This document shows, piece by piece, positions 11,501 to 20,366 of a stretch of 64,000 bases of DNA. The stretch is from contig NZ_BAZW01000005.1 of the NCBI RefSeq assembly GCF_000974365.1, forward strand, positions 118,199 through 182,198, given 5' to 3'. This stretch comes from Geofilum rubicundum JCM 15548. GTDB lineage: Bacteria > Bacteroidota > Bacteroidia > Bacteroidales > Marinilabiliaceae. The notes beneath the pieces are model-generated. The model was given only the letters and a program-made list of their open reading frames with translations, was not told the origin of the DNA and ran no database searches. Each line of letters opens with the position of its first letter. Position 1 is the stretch's first letter. The translations under genes and the position numbers were made by a program.

Positions 11501-11634
11501 GGTTGATTCAGACTGGTACCTTACGTAATGATGGAGTTAATTCCTTAGGCCAATTTGTTGAAGGTTCCTATATCATTAATATCATAGGAACATCGAATGC
11601 GGCTCTTGAAAATCATAAGGTTGTAGTTTATTAA
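8564..11634 (+). CDS. Large T9SS-exported Ig-like surface protein (frameshifted)
   Basis: About 1023 residues once repaired. The signal peptide starts at ATG 8564 (MKKHILKVWMILAISFL..., cleaved near VGQE); an ATG-like start further upstream is only an extension. The body has repeated SbsA/Big_5-like Ig domains (DNAIDIPIG...FELTFSENIAL; LNGDFTVAVDESVTIVFKEPVFG) and a segment with GWNLVGNPYPASIDW, typical of Bacteroidetes cell-surface proteins. The C terminus (SEYRVNDFSGRLIQTG...GSYIINIIG) is a T9SS sorting domain. The first frame stops at 9077-9079 and the second resumes as PPLTATLNPLDNA; one more C in the run at 9068-9071 restores a single frame. No catalytic domain was recognised. Confidence 0.85.
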
Positions 11635-11672
11635 TAAAATGCTTAATTTTGTGTTGATTTGATTAGACCTTT

Positions 11673-11861
11673 ATGACCAGAAAGAAAACATATTTTAGCC
11701 CTAGAATTGAGATTGTCTTATTGGATGCTGATATTTCCATTTGCATGGCTACAGAATTTACTGAGCCTGATCCTGGAGATAAACCTAATGGCGGAGCTAC
11801 TGTCAATACCTTCGACACCAAAGAAGACAACTCAGGCTTCAACGAAGACCCTTTCAGGTAA
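11673..11861 (+). CDS. Small hypothetical protein with acidic, Asp/Pro-rich tail
   Basis: 62 residues with no signal peptide. It begins MTRKKTYFSPRIEIVLLDADISICMA and ends in a Gly/Pro/Asp-rich tail closing with NEDPFR. Short Bacteroidetes peptides of this layout (basic start, SP-x-E, hydrophobic strand, disordered acidic tail) are often encoded beside surface-protein genes; their function is unknown. It follows the large T9SS gene by 38 bases and is closed by a strong terminator, so it probably shares that transcript. Confidence 0.6.
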   Translation: MTRKKTYFSPRIEIVLLDADISICMATEFTEPDPGDKPNGGATVNTFDTKEDNSGFNEDPFR

Positions 11862-11888
11862 GTTAACACAACTCATAATAAATCAAAA

Positions 11889-11921
11889 CGCCCCCTTTGC
11901 GAAAAGCAGAGGGGGCGTTTT
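11889..11921 (+). terminator. Intrinsic terminator after the small peptide gene
   Basis: A 12-bp GC-rich stem with one G-U pair (11889-11900 with 11906-11917, loop gaaaa) is followed by TTTTATTT. Confidence 0.9.
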
Positions 11922-11939
11922 ATTTATGCACCCTGCATG

Positions 11940-12380
11940 AAAAATCATTAGATCGTTCAAATCCACATTCTGGTGTGCACAATCCCCGCTATAACCAATC
12001 ATAAATTTTCGTTACGCGAAGTTAAAATCTCCAAAGAGGAGTGAAATTGGGTATGAAAAGAACCTTAAAAGTTCACCAAAACTCTAACAGGTGTTACTTC
12101 ATTAATAAAGGAGCTAAAGGGCAAGCTTTTTACGAGGTTAGTAGTTAATGGAATATCTATCAAACAGTTATTAATCTTGCTTAATTGCTTACGCATTCAA
12201 TTATGATACATTTTCGACCGAAAATGATGCATAAATAATTTGTAAAAGCGAATTATTTATAAGTATTGTCAAATGTGTTTTAGACATGTTGTGAATAAAG
12301 CCATAAAATTGTTAACGTTTATTCATGGGCTGATTATTTCAGTCTAAAATTCATTTTTTGAAAAACTTAAATTTAATCTT
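11940..12380. promoter_or_regulatory. Gene-free stretch with clustered inverted repeats upstream of a T9SS gene
   Basis: No credible gene. It holds four inverted repeats in a row: CATTTTCG-ac-CGAAAATG (12209-12226); a perfect 10-bp ATAAATAATT/AATTATTTAT pair (12231-12240 with 12251-12260); and two nested pairs, TTTTAGAC/GTCTAAAA (12278-12285 with 12342-12349) outside GAATAAA/TTTATTC (12293-12299 with 12318-12324). They end about 30 bases before the ATG at 12381. Regulatory use is inference. Confidence 0.5.
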
Positions 12381-15355
12381 ATGAAAAGAAAAATTTACCA
12401 AATTTTTAGAATGTCGATTCTTACGGTATTTCTAGGTGCATTTACTTTAAATGCGCAAAATGGATATATCTATTTTCCGGATAGTGAAGTGGCTGCGGAT
12501 GTAACGACTGTGGCGACTGAAGTGACGGATCCGGCAACAGCTGAGGTTGACTTGATGGGTGATTTTACAGTTCAGGTGGCTGGTACGGCTGGTGCTGAAA
12601 TTGTATTATCCAACGGCATTATTTTTTATGCCTACACCCCTGTGGCAACAGGAGATGTTCGGATTGTAAAAAAAGGCTCTGCCGTTTATGTTTTTGAAGG
12701 TGCTGAGTTTAAGGAGACAATTAGCAGCCAGGAGCATGATATTTACCCCGCCATTACTGATGTTGATGCACATGATAATGCGGCTCAACTTCTTACAAAT
12801 GCGAGTTTTGAAACAACTGGCGGCCTGGTGGATGGTTCAACATCCAATTACAAATTTGGAGAACCATGGGTGACCAATGTTGAAATACCTACAAGTTATG
12901 GTATAAGGATTGCAGAAAATACAGAATTAGCTGTGAACGGCAGCTATCTTCTTCTTTGGCGCGGAAGTGGTAATGGTAATTATTTCGCTCAGCCAGTCAG
13001 TGGTCTGAAACCCAATACCATTTATCAGGTCATTGTTCGACAGGTAATAGGCGATAATGCCAATGCTGACTTTATGGTAGGACTGGGTTCCTCTGTAGAT
13101 GGTTTGGAACATGGTAGTTCACTTGTTCGTTTGGGTAGTGGTTATGACGGTGCGCAAACTGCATCTGTTATGACGCCATCTGACCTCACTGGTGATGTGT
13201 TTTTTACTTTAAAAAACACACCTACGAATACGGCAAGTTCGGGAACTGATCCGTTTACGCAGATTGATTATGTGGCGTTAGTAGAAGGTACCATAGGTCA
13301 ATCTGGTATTACTGGAGCATCCGGTAGTGTATATTATACTGCGGATGTGTATGCGCCAGACCAAGGGTTAAATTTTGCGGCGGGTGACTATTATGATATG
13401 ACTTCTTATATCGTAAACCCAAGTTTTGAAGTGGGTGGTTTCAATGGCTGGACAAACAGTGGCATGCAAACACAAACAAATGATCCAAGCAGTCAGGGCT
13501 GGACAAAAGATGGCAATGTATATGTGGAACGATGGACAGGTGCTCCGAATACACTTCCTGCATCCAGTGTATCTCAGACTGTTAGCGGTTTGCCCAATGG
13601 GGTTTATAAATTGTTGGCCGCAGGTCATGCCGTTATGCAAGGAAGTGCTGATCCTACTGAAGGCGCATTTCTTTTTGCTGGTACAGACCAAACGCCACTT
13701 AATGTTGGTGGTGAATATGAGGTGGCCGATGTGCTTGTTGTAGATGGGTCCCTGAGTGTTGGTTTTAAACTGGAAGGTACTATTACGGCCAATTGGGCAG
13801 GAGTGGACAACTTCCGTTTGCAATATTTTGGTGTAGATTTAACTGCGCTGAACGATTTGCTGACTGAAAAAGTAACTGAAGCTCAGGCCATTTTGGATGC
13901 TACCGGTAATCCTGCCGGGTATAACAAGGTGGAGCTGGAAACTGCTATTGCCAATGCGGCGGTTGTAGAACAAAATGAAGCTGCTCTGGAAGCTGCCATC
14001 AATGCATTGGAAACAGCTATTGCCAGTTTCCATGAAGTAGTTGCTGCTTATGGAGAATTGAAAGCGGCTTTGGATTATGCAGCTACTTTAGAGGCAACTA
14101 CCTTCCCGGGCAAAACGGAGTTTGATGCTGCTGTAGCTACTGCACAAGGCGTTTATGACAGCACCGATGATAAAACGGCTCAGGAATTCATAGATGCTTC
14201 CGTAGCTTGAAGGCTGCAGCGCAGACTTACGTATTGTCGCAAGCGGTTCCTGCCAATATCACCGGATTACTGGTTAATCCAGGTTTTGATGTGGAGCCCA
14301 TTACATTTACCGAAAGTAATGGAACGGCCAATGGAACCGCTTTGGTAGCCACAAGAATATACGATGTACCAGGTTGGAACGAGGAACTTGTATCTGCATG
14401 GGGTCGAATTGCCACTGCCAACTATGGAATTACATTTGATGCGATTCCTGATGTTTTAAACGGAACAACGCCTCCTGCTACTGATATGGCTGGAAGCACA
14501 GAAGGTGCTGCACTCAAATTATCAGGTTCATGGGGTTCTCCTGCGGTTGTAACTCAGGATGTAACCTTACCGGCTGGTAATTATGAGTTAAGCTTTGAAG
14601 TGATCAATATGAGTGCAGGCTTAAGTATCGGTATCAACCAGTTTGGCTTTGTGCCCAATGAAGGGGATGCTGTTTACGGAACCACAACCTTGTTTGAAGA
14701 TGTATGGACCACCGAAACGGTTGCTTTCAGTTTAGATGCTGAAACAGCCGGAAAATTGAGTATTGGTTTTGAAGGTGTGGGCGCTGGTACAGGTTCTAAT
14801 GGAAAACTGTACATTGATAATGTGAATTTGGTTTATTTCGGGGTTCCTTCTGATGTGGCTGAATTAAGTAATCTGACTGTAAATGATGTAGATGTTGACG
14901 GGTTTGCTGCCGGTACTTATGTATATGATGTTGTTTTACCAGTAGGAACTGTTGATATTCCAACTGTAACTGCAACGCCTGCAGATGGAAATGCAACGGT
15001 AGTGATTGCTGATGCTGAAGCACTGCCAGGAGCAACAACCGTAACGGTTACTGCTGAAGATGGAACAACAGAATTGACTTATACGCTCAACTTTACTGTT
15101 GAGGTTGGAACAAGTCTTAACGCCATCGGAATGGATGATGTTCAGGTTTATCCTACTGTTTCCAATGGTCGTTTCACCGTTGATACGAATGGACAGGAAA
15201 GCAAGTTGACTGTATTGGATATGACCGGTCGGGTTATTTCAGTTCATGAGACCATTGTTGATGAGGCTGTGAGCATTGCCAAGCCAGGCATTTACCTCTT
15301 GAAGGTGGAAAGAAATGGTGTCAGCAAGGTTTTCAAAGTAGTTAAGAAGAACTAG
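12381..15355 (+). CDS. T9SS-exported multidomain protein with FIVAR-like helices (frameshifted)
   Basis: About 991 residues once repaired. The signal peptide is MKRKIYQIFRMSILTVFLGA... with a cut near LNAQ. Two carbohydrate-binding-like jelly-roll modules follow (LLTNASFE..., YIVNPSFEVGGFNGW...), then an Ala/Glu-rich helical stretch (about 13.85-14.21 kb; LTEKVTEAQAIL, ALEAAINALETAIASF) like FIVAR or GA helical repeats, another jelly roll (LLVNPGFDVEP...), a cadherin-like beta domain (LSNLTVNDVDVDGF) and a T9SS sorting domain ending GIYLLKVERNGVSKVFKVVKKN. The first frame stops at 14208-14210; an extra T at 14207-14208 gives SVALKAAAQTY and one continuous gene. Probably a polysaccharide-binding surface protein. 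Confidence 0.85.
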
Positions 15356-15384
15356 TAAAAAATAGATTTAATAATTGATTTAAG

Positions 15385-15413
15385 GGGAGGTGCTGAGGCA
15401 CCTCCCTTTTTTT
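15385..15413 (+). terminator. Intrinsic terminator after the FIVAR-like T9SS gene
   Basis: A perfect 9-bp stem GGGAGGTGC/GCACCTCCC (15385-15393 with 15398-15406, loop tgag) is followed by seven Ts. Confidence 0.9.
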
Positions 15414-15537
15414 GCTTGTGGTGTAATGTCAACTTCAGATGACCAAAATAAGTGTCCAATATGGAAGTTTCTTTTCCGCCATCGAAAAATCACGTTAATA
15501 AAAACAAGTTGGTCGCCGTTTAAAAATCTGCACAAAA

Positions 15538-16542
15538 TCATTTCCGGTATTTCACTACCCCCACAATGTGGTTCTCCGGGACGGGGCCCCAGTAGCGGCT
15601 GTCGAAGGAACGGGGGCGGTTGTCGCCATGCACCCAGTAGTAGCTGAGTTTGAAGGTGTATTTACTGATGGGGATTTGGTTGGCAAAGATGTAGTTGCCT
15701 TTGACCTCTAAGGGGGTTTGCTCAAAGACTTCAATCATGCGGCGGTAAATGGGCAGATTTTGGGGAGTCAGTTCGATGGTTTCGCCTTGTCTGGGCAGGT
15801 AGATGGGGCCGAGGTTGTCGGCGTTCCATAGCCAGCTTCGCATGAAGGGGAAGATGTAGGCATCGGGGATGCCGGGTGACAGAATTTCTCTTTTTAAGTG
15901 GGTGGATAAATCGCCAAGTCTTTCGAGGTCCTGATTGTTTAGTCGTAAATAGGTTTTATTGCCTTCTATGAGGGGTTCTACTTCGTTGTTTAAGCGTGCC
16001 AGGGCTCTGGGCAGGTCCTGGTCCTGACCAGTCCATAAGTAGGTTAAACAGGCATGTTCTTCAGATTTGCCTTGGCCGTTAATCATGAGGGTGCCGCGTT
16101 CTATTTGAACGGTGTCTCCGGGCAAGGCGGTGATTCGCTTGACCATCCTGGGGCGTTGTGTTACTTCGGTGGACTGCAAATCGCCCCAGCCTTCTGTGAT
16201 GAGGAGGCTGTCGAGATTCGGGTGTTGTCGGCGCAACAGGTAGTAGCTTTCTCCGGGTTTGTTGGCGATGATGGTGTCGGCATCCGGAAAGTTGAAAACG
16301 ATGATGTCGCCATATTTCAGGTCTTTGTACCGGTAGGGACGGTTGTATTTGTCCGGGTCGTTGGCATAGAAGCGGGGACCGGGAATGAGCTTGTTGACCA
16401 GCACGTACTGTCCGGGCTCTATGGTGTTTTCCATGGAGGAGGTGGGGACTTTCAAGAGCTCAAAGCCGTACCTGTAAACCAAGTCGGAGATGAGGACGCC
16501 TAAAAGGAGCCAAAGTGCCAGTTTTATAAGGTTACGTTTCAT
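15538..16542 (-). CDS. lepB: Signal peptidase I, second copy
   Basis: 334-residue membrane peptidase of family S26. One N-terminal TM helix (residues 5-23) precedes VPTSSMENTIEPGQYVLVNK, with the nucleophilic Ser at about 36. The general-base Lys lies in MVKRITALPGDTVQI near 135, and the C-terminal HGDNRPRSFDSRYWGPVP box is present. It removes signal peptides outside the inner membrane. It lies directly after the longer lepB in the same direction, 69 bases apart. The region between the catalytic boxes is longer than in the E. coli enzyme, as is common in Bacteroidetes. Confidence 0.92.
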   Translation of the reverse strand: MKRNLIKLALWLLLGVLISDLVYRYGFELLKVPTSSMENTIEPGQYVLVNKLIPGPRFYANDPDKYNRPYRYKDLKYGDIIVFNFPDADTIIANKPGESYYLLRRQHPNLDSLLITEGWGDLQSTEVTQRPRMVKRITALPGDTVQIERGTLMINGQGKSEEHACLTYLWTGQDQDLPRALARLNNEVEPLIEGNKTYLRLNNQDLERLGDLSTHLKREILSPGIPDAYIFPFMRSWLWNADNLGPIYLPRQGETIELTPQNLPIYRRMIEVFEQTPLEVKGNYIFANQIPISKYTFKLSYYWVHGDNRPRSFDSRYWGPVPENHIVGVVKYRK

Positions 16543-16611
16543 TCAGGATGCAAAAATAGCAGAGTGAGGCAGTTGATGGGCCCTACTCTGCTATTTATTA
16601 TTGTTTGGTGA

Positions 16612-18050
16612 TTAATTGTTTCTTACAAACTTGAAAAACCGGTCCCATCGGATATTGCCCGGAAATCCTTTGTCTTTGTTCAGGGAAAGCCAGACCAGGA
16701 CGGGGCGACCGACGATGTGGTCTTCGGGGACAAAGCCCCAGTAGCGGGAGTCGGCCGACTTGTGGCGGTTGTCGCCCAGCATAAAGTAGTAGTCCATATT
16801 AAAGGTGTAACTACTTGTGGCTTCTCCGTTGATATAAATGGTGTTGTCTTTTACTTCGAGGGTATTGCCTTCGTAAGCCGTAATGATGCGCTCATACAGC
16901 AGCAGGTTGTCCATGGTCAGTTCTACGGTAGCGCCTTTCTCTGGCATGAGAAGGGGTCCGTAATTGTCGCGGCTCCAGTTGAAGTGCTGACTGTAAGGAA
17001 ATACTTGCATGCCGGAGCCGTTGGAACGGGACTGGTCCTTCTCCAGTGTTTTGACAAATTCATAGCCTCTAACCCTCTCTGCCATTTCTTCGGTCATGGG
17101 TATCAGGTAATGGGGCCCATGCCGGCTTCACGTCGGTCATCCTCTGAAATGCCCAAACGTTCAAAAAATCGCTGTTTCAACAAAGTGCCATCGGTGATCA
17201 GATGGTAATTGTGCTGCAGATTTTCGGGATTTTCAACCGCTTCTCCGTCGATGTATATTTGATTGTTACGCATTTCAAACAATTGACCCGGCAGGGCTAC
17301 GCAGCGTTTCACATAGTTGTCGCGGCGGTCTACCGGCCGATAAAGCACATCGCCAAAGTCCTGCGCATTATTGTACACAACGTTTCGGCCCAGCTCATTC
17401 ACGAACATGCGCATTTTGAATTCCGAGTTGAAATCCTGGCCTTGTAACAAAGAGGGGTTTTGCGCCAGCTGACTGGTTCCTATTTCGCGTATGGTGACGT
17501 AGTAGTCGGGATTGGTCCGGTAAAAGGCAACCGTATCACCGGTGGGAAAGTTGAACACCACTATGTCGTCACGCTCTACTTTACCAAAACCTTTTAATCT
17601 TTTGTATTCCCATTTGGGCCAATCGGTGTATGATTTTGAATTGGTAATGGGGAAGGTGTTTTGCACCAAAGGGAAAGCAATGGGGGTCATTGGCATGCGT
17701 GGACCGTAGGCCACTTTACTGACAAACAGGTGATCACCTACCAACATGGTTTTTTCCAACGAGGAGGTAGGTATTTTGTAGTTTTGGAACAGAAACAGGT
17801 TGATGATGTAAACGGCCACCAGAGCGAAAACCAGGGCATCTACCCATTCCACCCAGGCCGATGGCTTTTTGCCATCTTTGCCTTCTTTCCAAAATCCCCA
17901 GGGAACTATTTTGCTGATGTAGATATCAAACAGGATGGGTAAACCCAAGAGCAACCAAAAATTGCCAATCCAGATAACGGTTAGAATGTAGGCCAGGGCA
18001 GCGATGCCAAATCTTATTTTCTTAGCCAGGGGTACGTTTTGTAGGTTCAT
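16612..18050 (-). CDS. lepB: Signal peptidase I, first copy (frameshifted in this sequence)
   Basis: About 479 residues once repaired, the usual Bacteroidetes size. Two or three N-terminal TM segments precede IPTSSLEKTMLVGDHLFVSK (Ser about 97). NYVKRCVALPGQLFEM carries the catalytic Lys, and the second half has MLGDNRHKSADSRYWGFVPEDHIVG. The first frame stops at 17103 after GMGPIT; the second starts MTEEMAERVRGYEF. One extra base in the GGGG run at 17112-17115 (CCCC on the coding strand) yields GPHYLIPMTEE and joins them. Signal peptidase I is normally essential, so a sequence error is likelier than a real mutation, although the second copy next door could in principle compensate. Downstream of dapB by 11 bases, so probably one operon. 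Confidence 0.9.
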
Positions 18051-18061
18051 TGGTCTATTTA

Positions 18062-18772
18062 TTAAAACTTAAGCATCTCCTTCATGGTCAGGAATCCCTT
18101 ATTTTTTGCTGTGAATTCTGCTGCAATTACGGCTCCAAGTGCAAAACCTTCACGTGATTTAGCGCTGTGGTGAATGGTGATTTCATCGACTTCAGACTCG
18201 TATTTGATGGTGTGGATACCGGGTACGTCTCCTTCGCGGATGGCCTTGATTTCAATGGCCTTGTCGGACGATTGCTTGTCCAGTTCCCATTTGTCTTTGC
18301 GGTCGATGTTCTCAATGAGGTCCTCGGCCAATGAAATGGCTGTACCGCTGGGCGCATCGAGCTTTTGTGTGTGATGCACTTCGGTCATGCCCACTTTGTA
18401 ATCCGCCTGGGTATTCATCAACCGGGCCAACTGACGGTTTAACTCGAAGAAAATATTAACACCTACACTAAAGTTGGAGGCATAAAAGAAGGTTTGTCCC
18501 TTTTCACAATGCGCTTTGATATCCGGCAGCTTGTCGAGCCACCCGGTGGTACCTGAAACAACGGGCAGATTGTGTTTGAAACATGCCATATAGTTGTCGT
18601 AGGCAGCTTCTGGCCTGGTAAATTCAATAACCACATCTGCTTTGGGAAATCCGGAGGCAGAAAAATCCTCACCATTAAAGGGGTCTATACGGGCGACTAT
18701 TTCATGTCCGCGTGATTCAGCTATTCTTTCAATGGTTTTACCCATTTTACCATATCCAATCAGTGCAATTTT
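18062..18772 (-). CDS. dapB: 4-hydroxy-tetrahydrodipicolinate reductase
   Basis: 236 residues. NAD(P)H-dependent step of lysine and diaminopimelate synthesis. The start at 18772 (MKIALIGYGKMGKTIE) puts the GxGxMG nucleotide-binding loop at the N terminus; an earlier ATG at 18802 only adds an unusual leader. Other landmarks are VVSGTTGWL, FSVGVNIFFEL and EVHHTQKLDAPSGTA with the active-site His-His and Lys. First gene of a probable dapB-lepB-lepB operon, an arrangement seen in other Bacteroidetes. Confidence 0.95.
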   Translation of the reverse strand, partial: KIALIGYGKMGKTIERIAESRGHEIVARIDPFNGEDFSASGFPKADVVIEFTRPEAAYDNYMACFKHNLPVVSGTTGWLDKLPDIKAHCEKGQTFFYASNFSVGVNIFFELNRQLARLMNTQADYKVGMTEVHHTQKLDAPSGTAISLAEDLIENIDRKDKWELDKQSSDKAIEIKAIREGDVPGIHTIKYESEVDEITIHHSAKSREGFALGAVIAAEFTAKNKGFLTMKEMLKF

Positions 18773-18910
18773 CATACGTAAATAATTTGTTTTCTTTTGC
18801 AATTTCTTTGATGCTTACAATATGGATGCCATTTTTGATCCACATCTCACAAAGATATAAATTTGAGGACAGATATCAGACCTTTGGGATTAGAAAATGG
18901 TAGTAGACGA

Positions 18911-18942
18911 AAAAAGCGCCTTCCTAAGGAAGACGCTTTTTA
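18911..18942 (-). terminator. Intrinsic terminator after rplT
   Basis: AAAAGCG-c-CTTCC, loop taa, GGAAG-a-CGCTTTT forms a near-perfect hairpin flanked by A and T runs, so it can act in both directions. It closes the leftward infC-rpmI-rplT unit. Confidence 0.8.
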
Positions 18943-18969
18943 TATCTGGTATTAAACCCAAGGGTTTAA

Positions 18970-19320
18970 TTATGCTTTCGTTGCTTTGCTAACAACCGCT
19001 TTGAATGCTTCCGGATGGTTCATCGCCAAATCGGCCAAAACTTTACGGTTGATGCGGATATCTTCTTTCGCTAAAAGGCCCATTAACTTACTGTAAGATA
19101 AGCCTTCCATGCGGGCAGCAGCATTGATACGCTGAATCCATAACGCTCTGAACTGACCTTTTTTACGTTTGCGGTCACGGTAAGCGTATTGTTGACCTTT
19201 TTCCCAGGTGTTCTTGGCAACGGTCCATACATTTTTCCTTCTACCAAAGTACCCTTTGGTGAGTTTTAAAATCTTTTTTCTACGTGCTCTTGAAGCAACA
19301 GCATTTACTGATCTTGGCAT
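18970..19320 (-). CDS. rplT: 50S ribosomal protein L20
   Basis: 116 residues, full length for L20. It begins [28 protein letters not shown] in pattern, with the highly basic N-terminal extension that threads into 23S rRNA and the conserved YRDRKRKKG and [10 protein letters not shown] blocks. Last gene of infC-rpmI-rplT. In other bacteria L20 represses this operon; the 102-bp gap before it was not resolved into a known control element. Confidence 0.98.
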   Translation of the reverse strand: MPRSVNAVASRARRKKILKLTKGYFGRRKNVWTVAKNTWEKGQQYAYRDRKRKKGQFRALWIQRINAAARMEGLSYSKLMGLLAKEDIRINRKVLADLAMNHPEAFKAVVSKATKA

Positions 19321-19422
19321 TTTTTACTGTTTTTCGAATGGTTAGCGTTCCTTTTTTGGAATCTTTTTCAGCTAAGTCACTCAGATTAATAATTGATGAT
19401 CAAAGAAAGTCTGAAATCGGGA

Positions 19423-19620
19423 CTATTTCATGGCCAATAAAAGCTTGACATTGCTGATGTCTGCTTTGTGTACCAGTGTTGAATAAGTCAGATTTCTCTT
19501 TCTTTTCGTGGCTTTTTTGGTCAAAATGTGACTCTTAAAAGCGTGCTTGCGCTTAATCTTTCCGCTTCCGGTGATGGTGAACCGTTTCTTAGCACCGGAA
19601 TTCGTTTTCATCTTTGGCAT
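19423..19620 (-). CDS. rpmI: 50S ribosomal protein L35
   Basis: 65 residues, complete. Begins [21 protein letters not shown] and contains the [20 protein letters not shown] basic core typical of L35. It lies 31 bases downstream of infC. Confidence 0.98.
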   Translation of the reverse strand: MPKMKTNSGAKKRFTITGSGKIKRKHAFKSHILTKKATKRKRNLTYSTLVHKADISNVKLLLAMK

Positions 19621-19651
19621 TGTAATATATATTTAGTTGATTAATGAGCAA

Positions 19652-20206
19652 CTATTTTTTATTGGGCTTGGGCGAAATGAACATGGTCATGCGCTTTCCC
19701 TCCAATCGGGGTAACTGTTCAACTTTTCCAAGTTCTTCCAAATCCTGCGCAAACTTAAGCAAAAGAATCTCTCCTTTTTCCTTAAACAAAATGCTTCGTC
19801 CCTTAAAAAACACAAATGCTTTTACTTTTGACCCGCCTTTTAGAAAGCCTTCTGCATGTTTCAGCTTAAAATTGTAGTCATGATCATCTGTATTCGGTCC
19901 AAAACGAATTTCTTTAACCGTTACTTGTACGGCTTTTTGTTTCAGCTCCTTTTGTTTCTTCCTTTGTTGGTAAAGAAACTTTTGATAATCAGTGATTCTA
20001 CAAACTGGGGGGTCGGCTTTGGGTGAAATTTCCACCAAATCCAATTCAAGGGCATCAGCCAGTTTTAATGCTTCGCTTGTTGAGATGACCCCGGGATTTT
20101 CAATATTGTCACCCACCAGGCGTACCTGCGGTATGCGAATCATATTGTTGATCCGATAATTGAATTCATCTCTTTGGGGTTGTCCCGGATTTCTTCTTGG
20201 TCTTAT
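19652..20206 (-). CDS. infC: Translation initiation factor IF-3, with an AUA start
   Basis: 184 residues if begun at ATA 20206-20204. The first ATG in frame (20143) would cut off conserved residues: the in-frame sequence upstream reads [20 protein letters not shown] before [13 protein letters not shown], matching the usual IF-3 N terminus. A stop lies just upstream, and a perfect AGGAGG sits 8 bases before ATA. A rare start codon fits the family: E. coli infC uses AUU, and IF-3 discriminates against such starts, so it limits its own synthesis. The rest is standard IF-3 ([33 protein letters not shown]). Separated from thrS by 160 bases, with its own likely promoter. Confidence 0.93.
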   Translation of the reverse strand: MRPRRNPGQPQRDEFNYRINNMIRIPQVRLVGDNIENPGVISTSEALKLADALELDLVEISPKADPPVCRITDYQKFLYQQRKKQKELKQKAVQVTVKEIRFGPNTDDHDYNFKLKHAEGFLKGGSKVKAFVFFKGRSILFKEKGEILLLKFAQDLEELGKVEQLPRLEGKRMTMFISPKPNKK

Positions 20207-20275
20207 AGTCCAGTCCTCCTATTTTTAGTGAATACTACGGTTAATTGTATGCTTTATGCTATTGTTTTCAGCCTG

Positions 20276-20283
20276 CAAAGATA
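20276..20283 (-). promoter_or_regulatory. Likely promoter box for infC-rpmI-rplT
   Basis: The minus strand reads TATCTTTG, a full match to TAnnTTTG, followed by a predicted leader of about 60 bases to the AUA start. The -33 element is not clear. Confidence 0.45.
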
Positions 20284-20366
20284 TATAATCATAGTCAGAC
20301 GAGTAAATATCTGTCGATTTTTTTTACCGATCGTCAAAAAATGCCTGAAATGATCACTTTTTCTGC

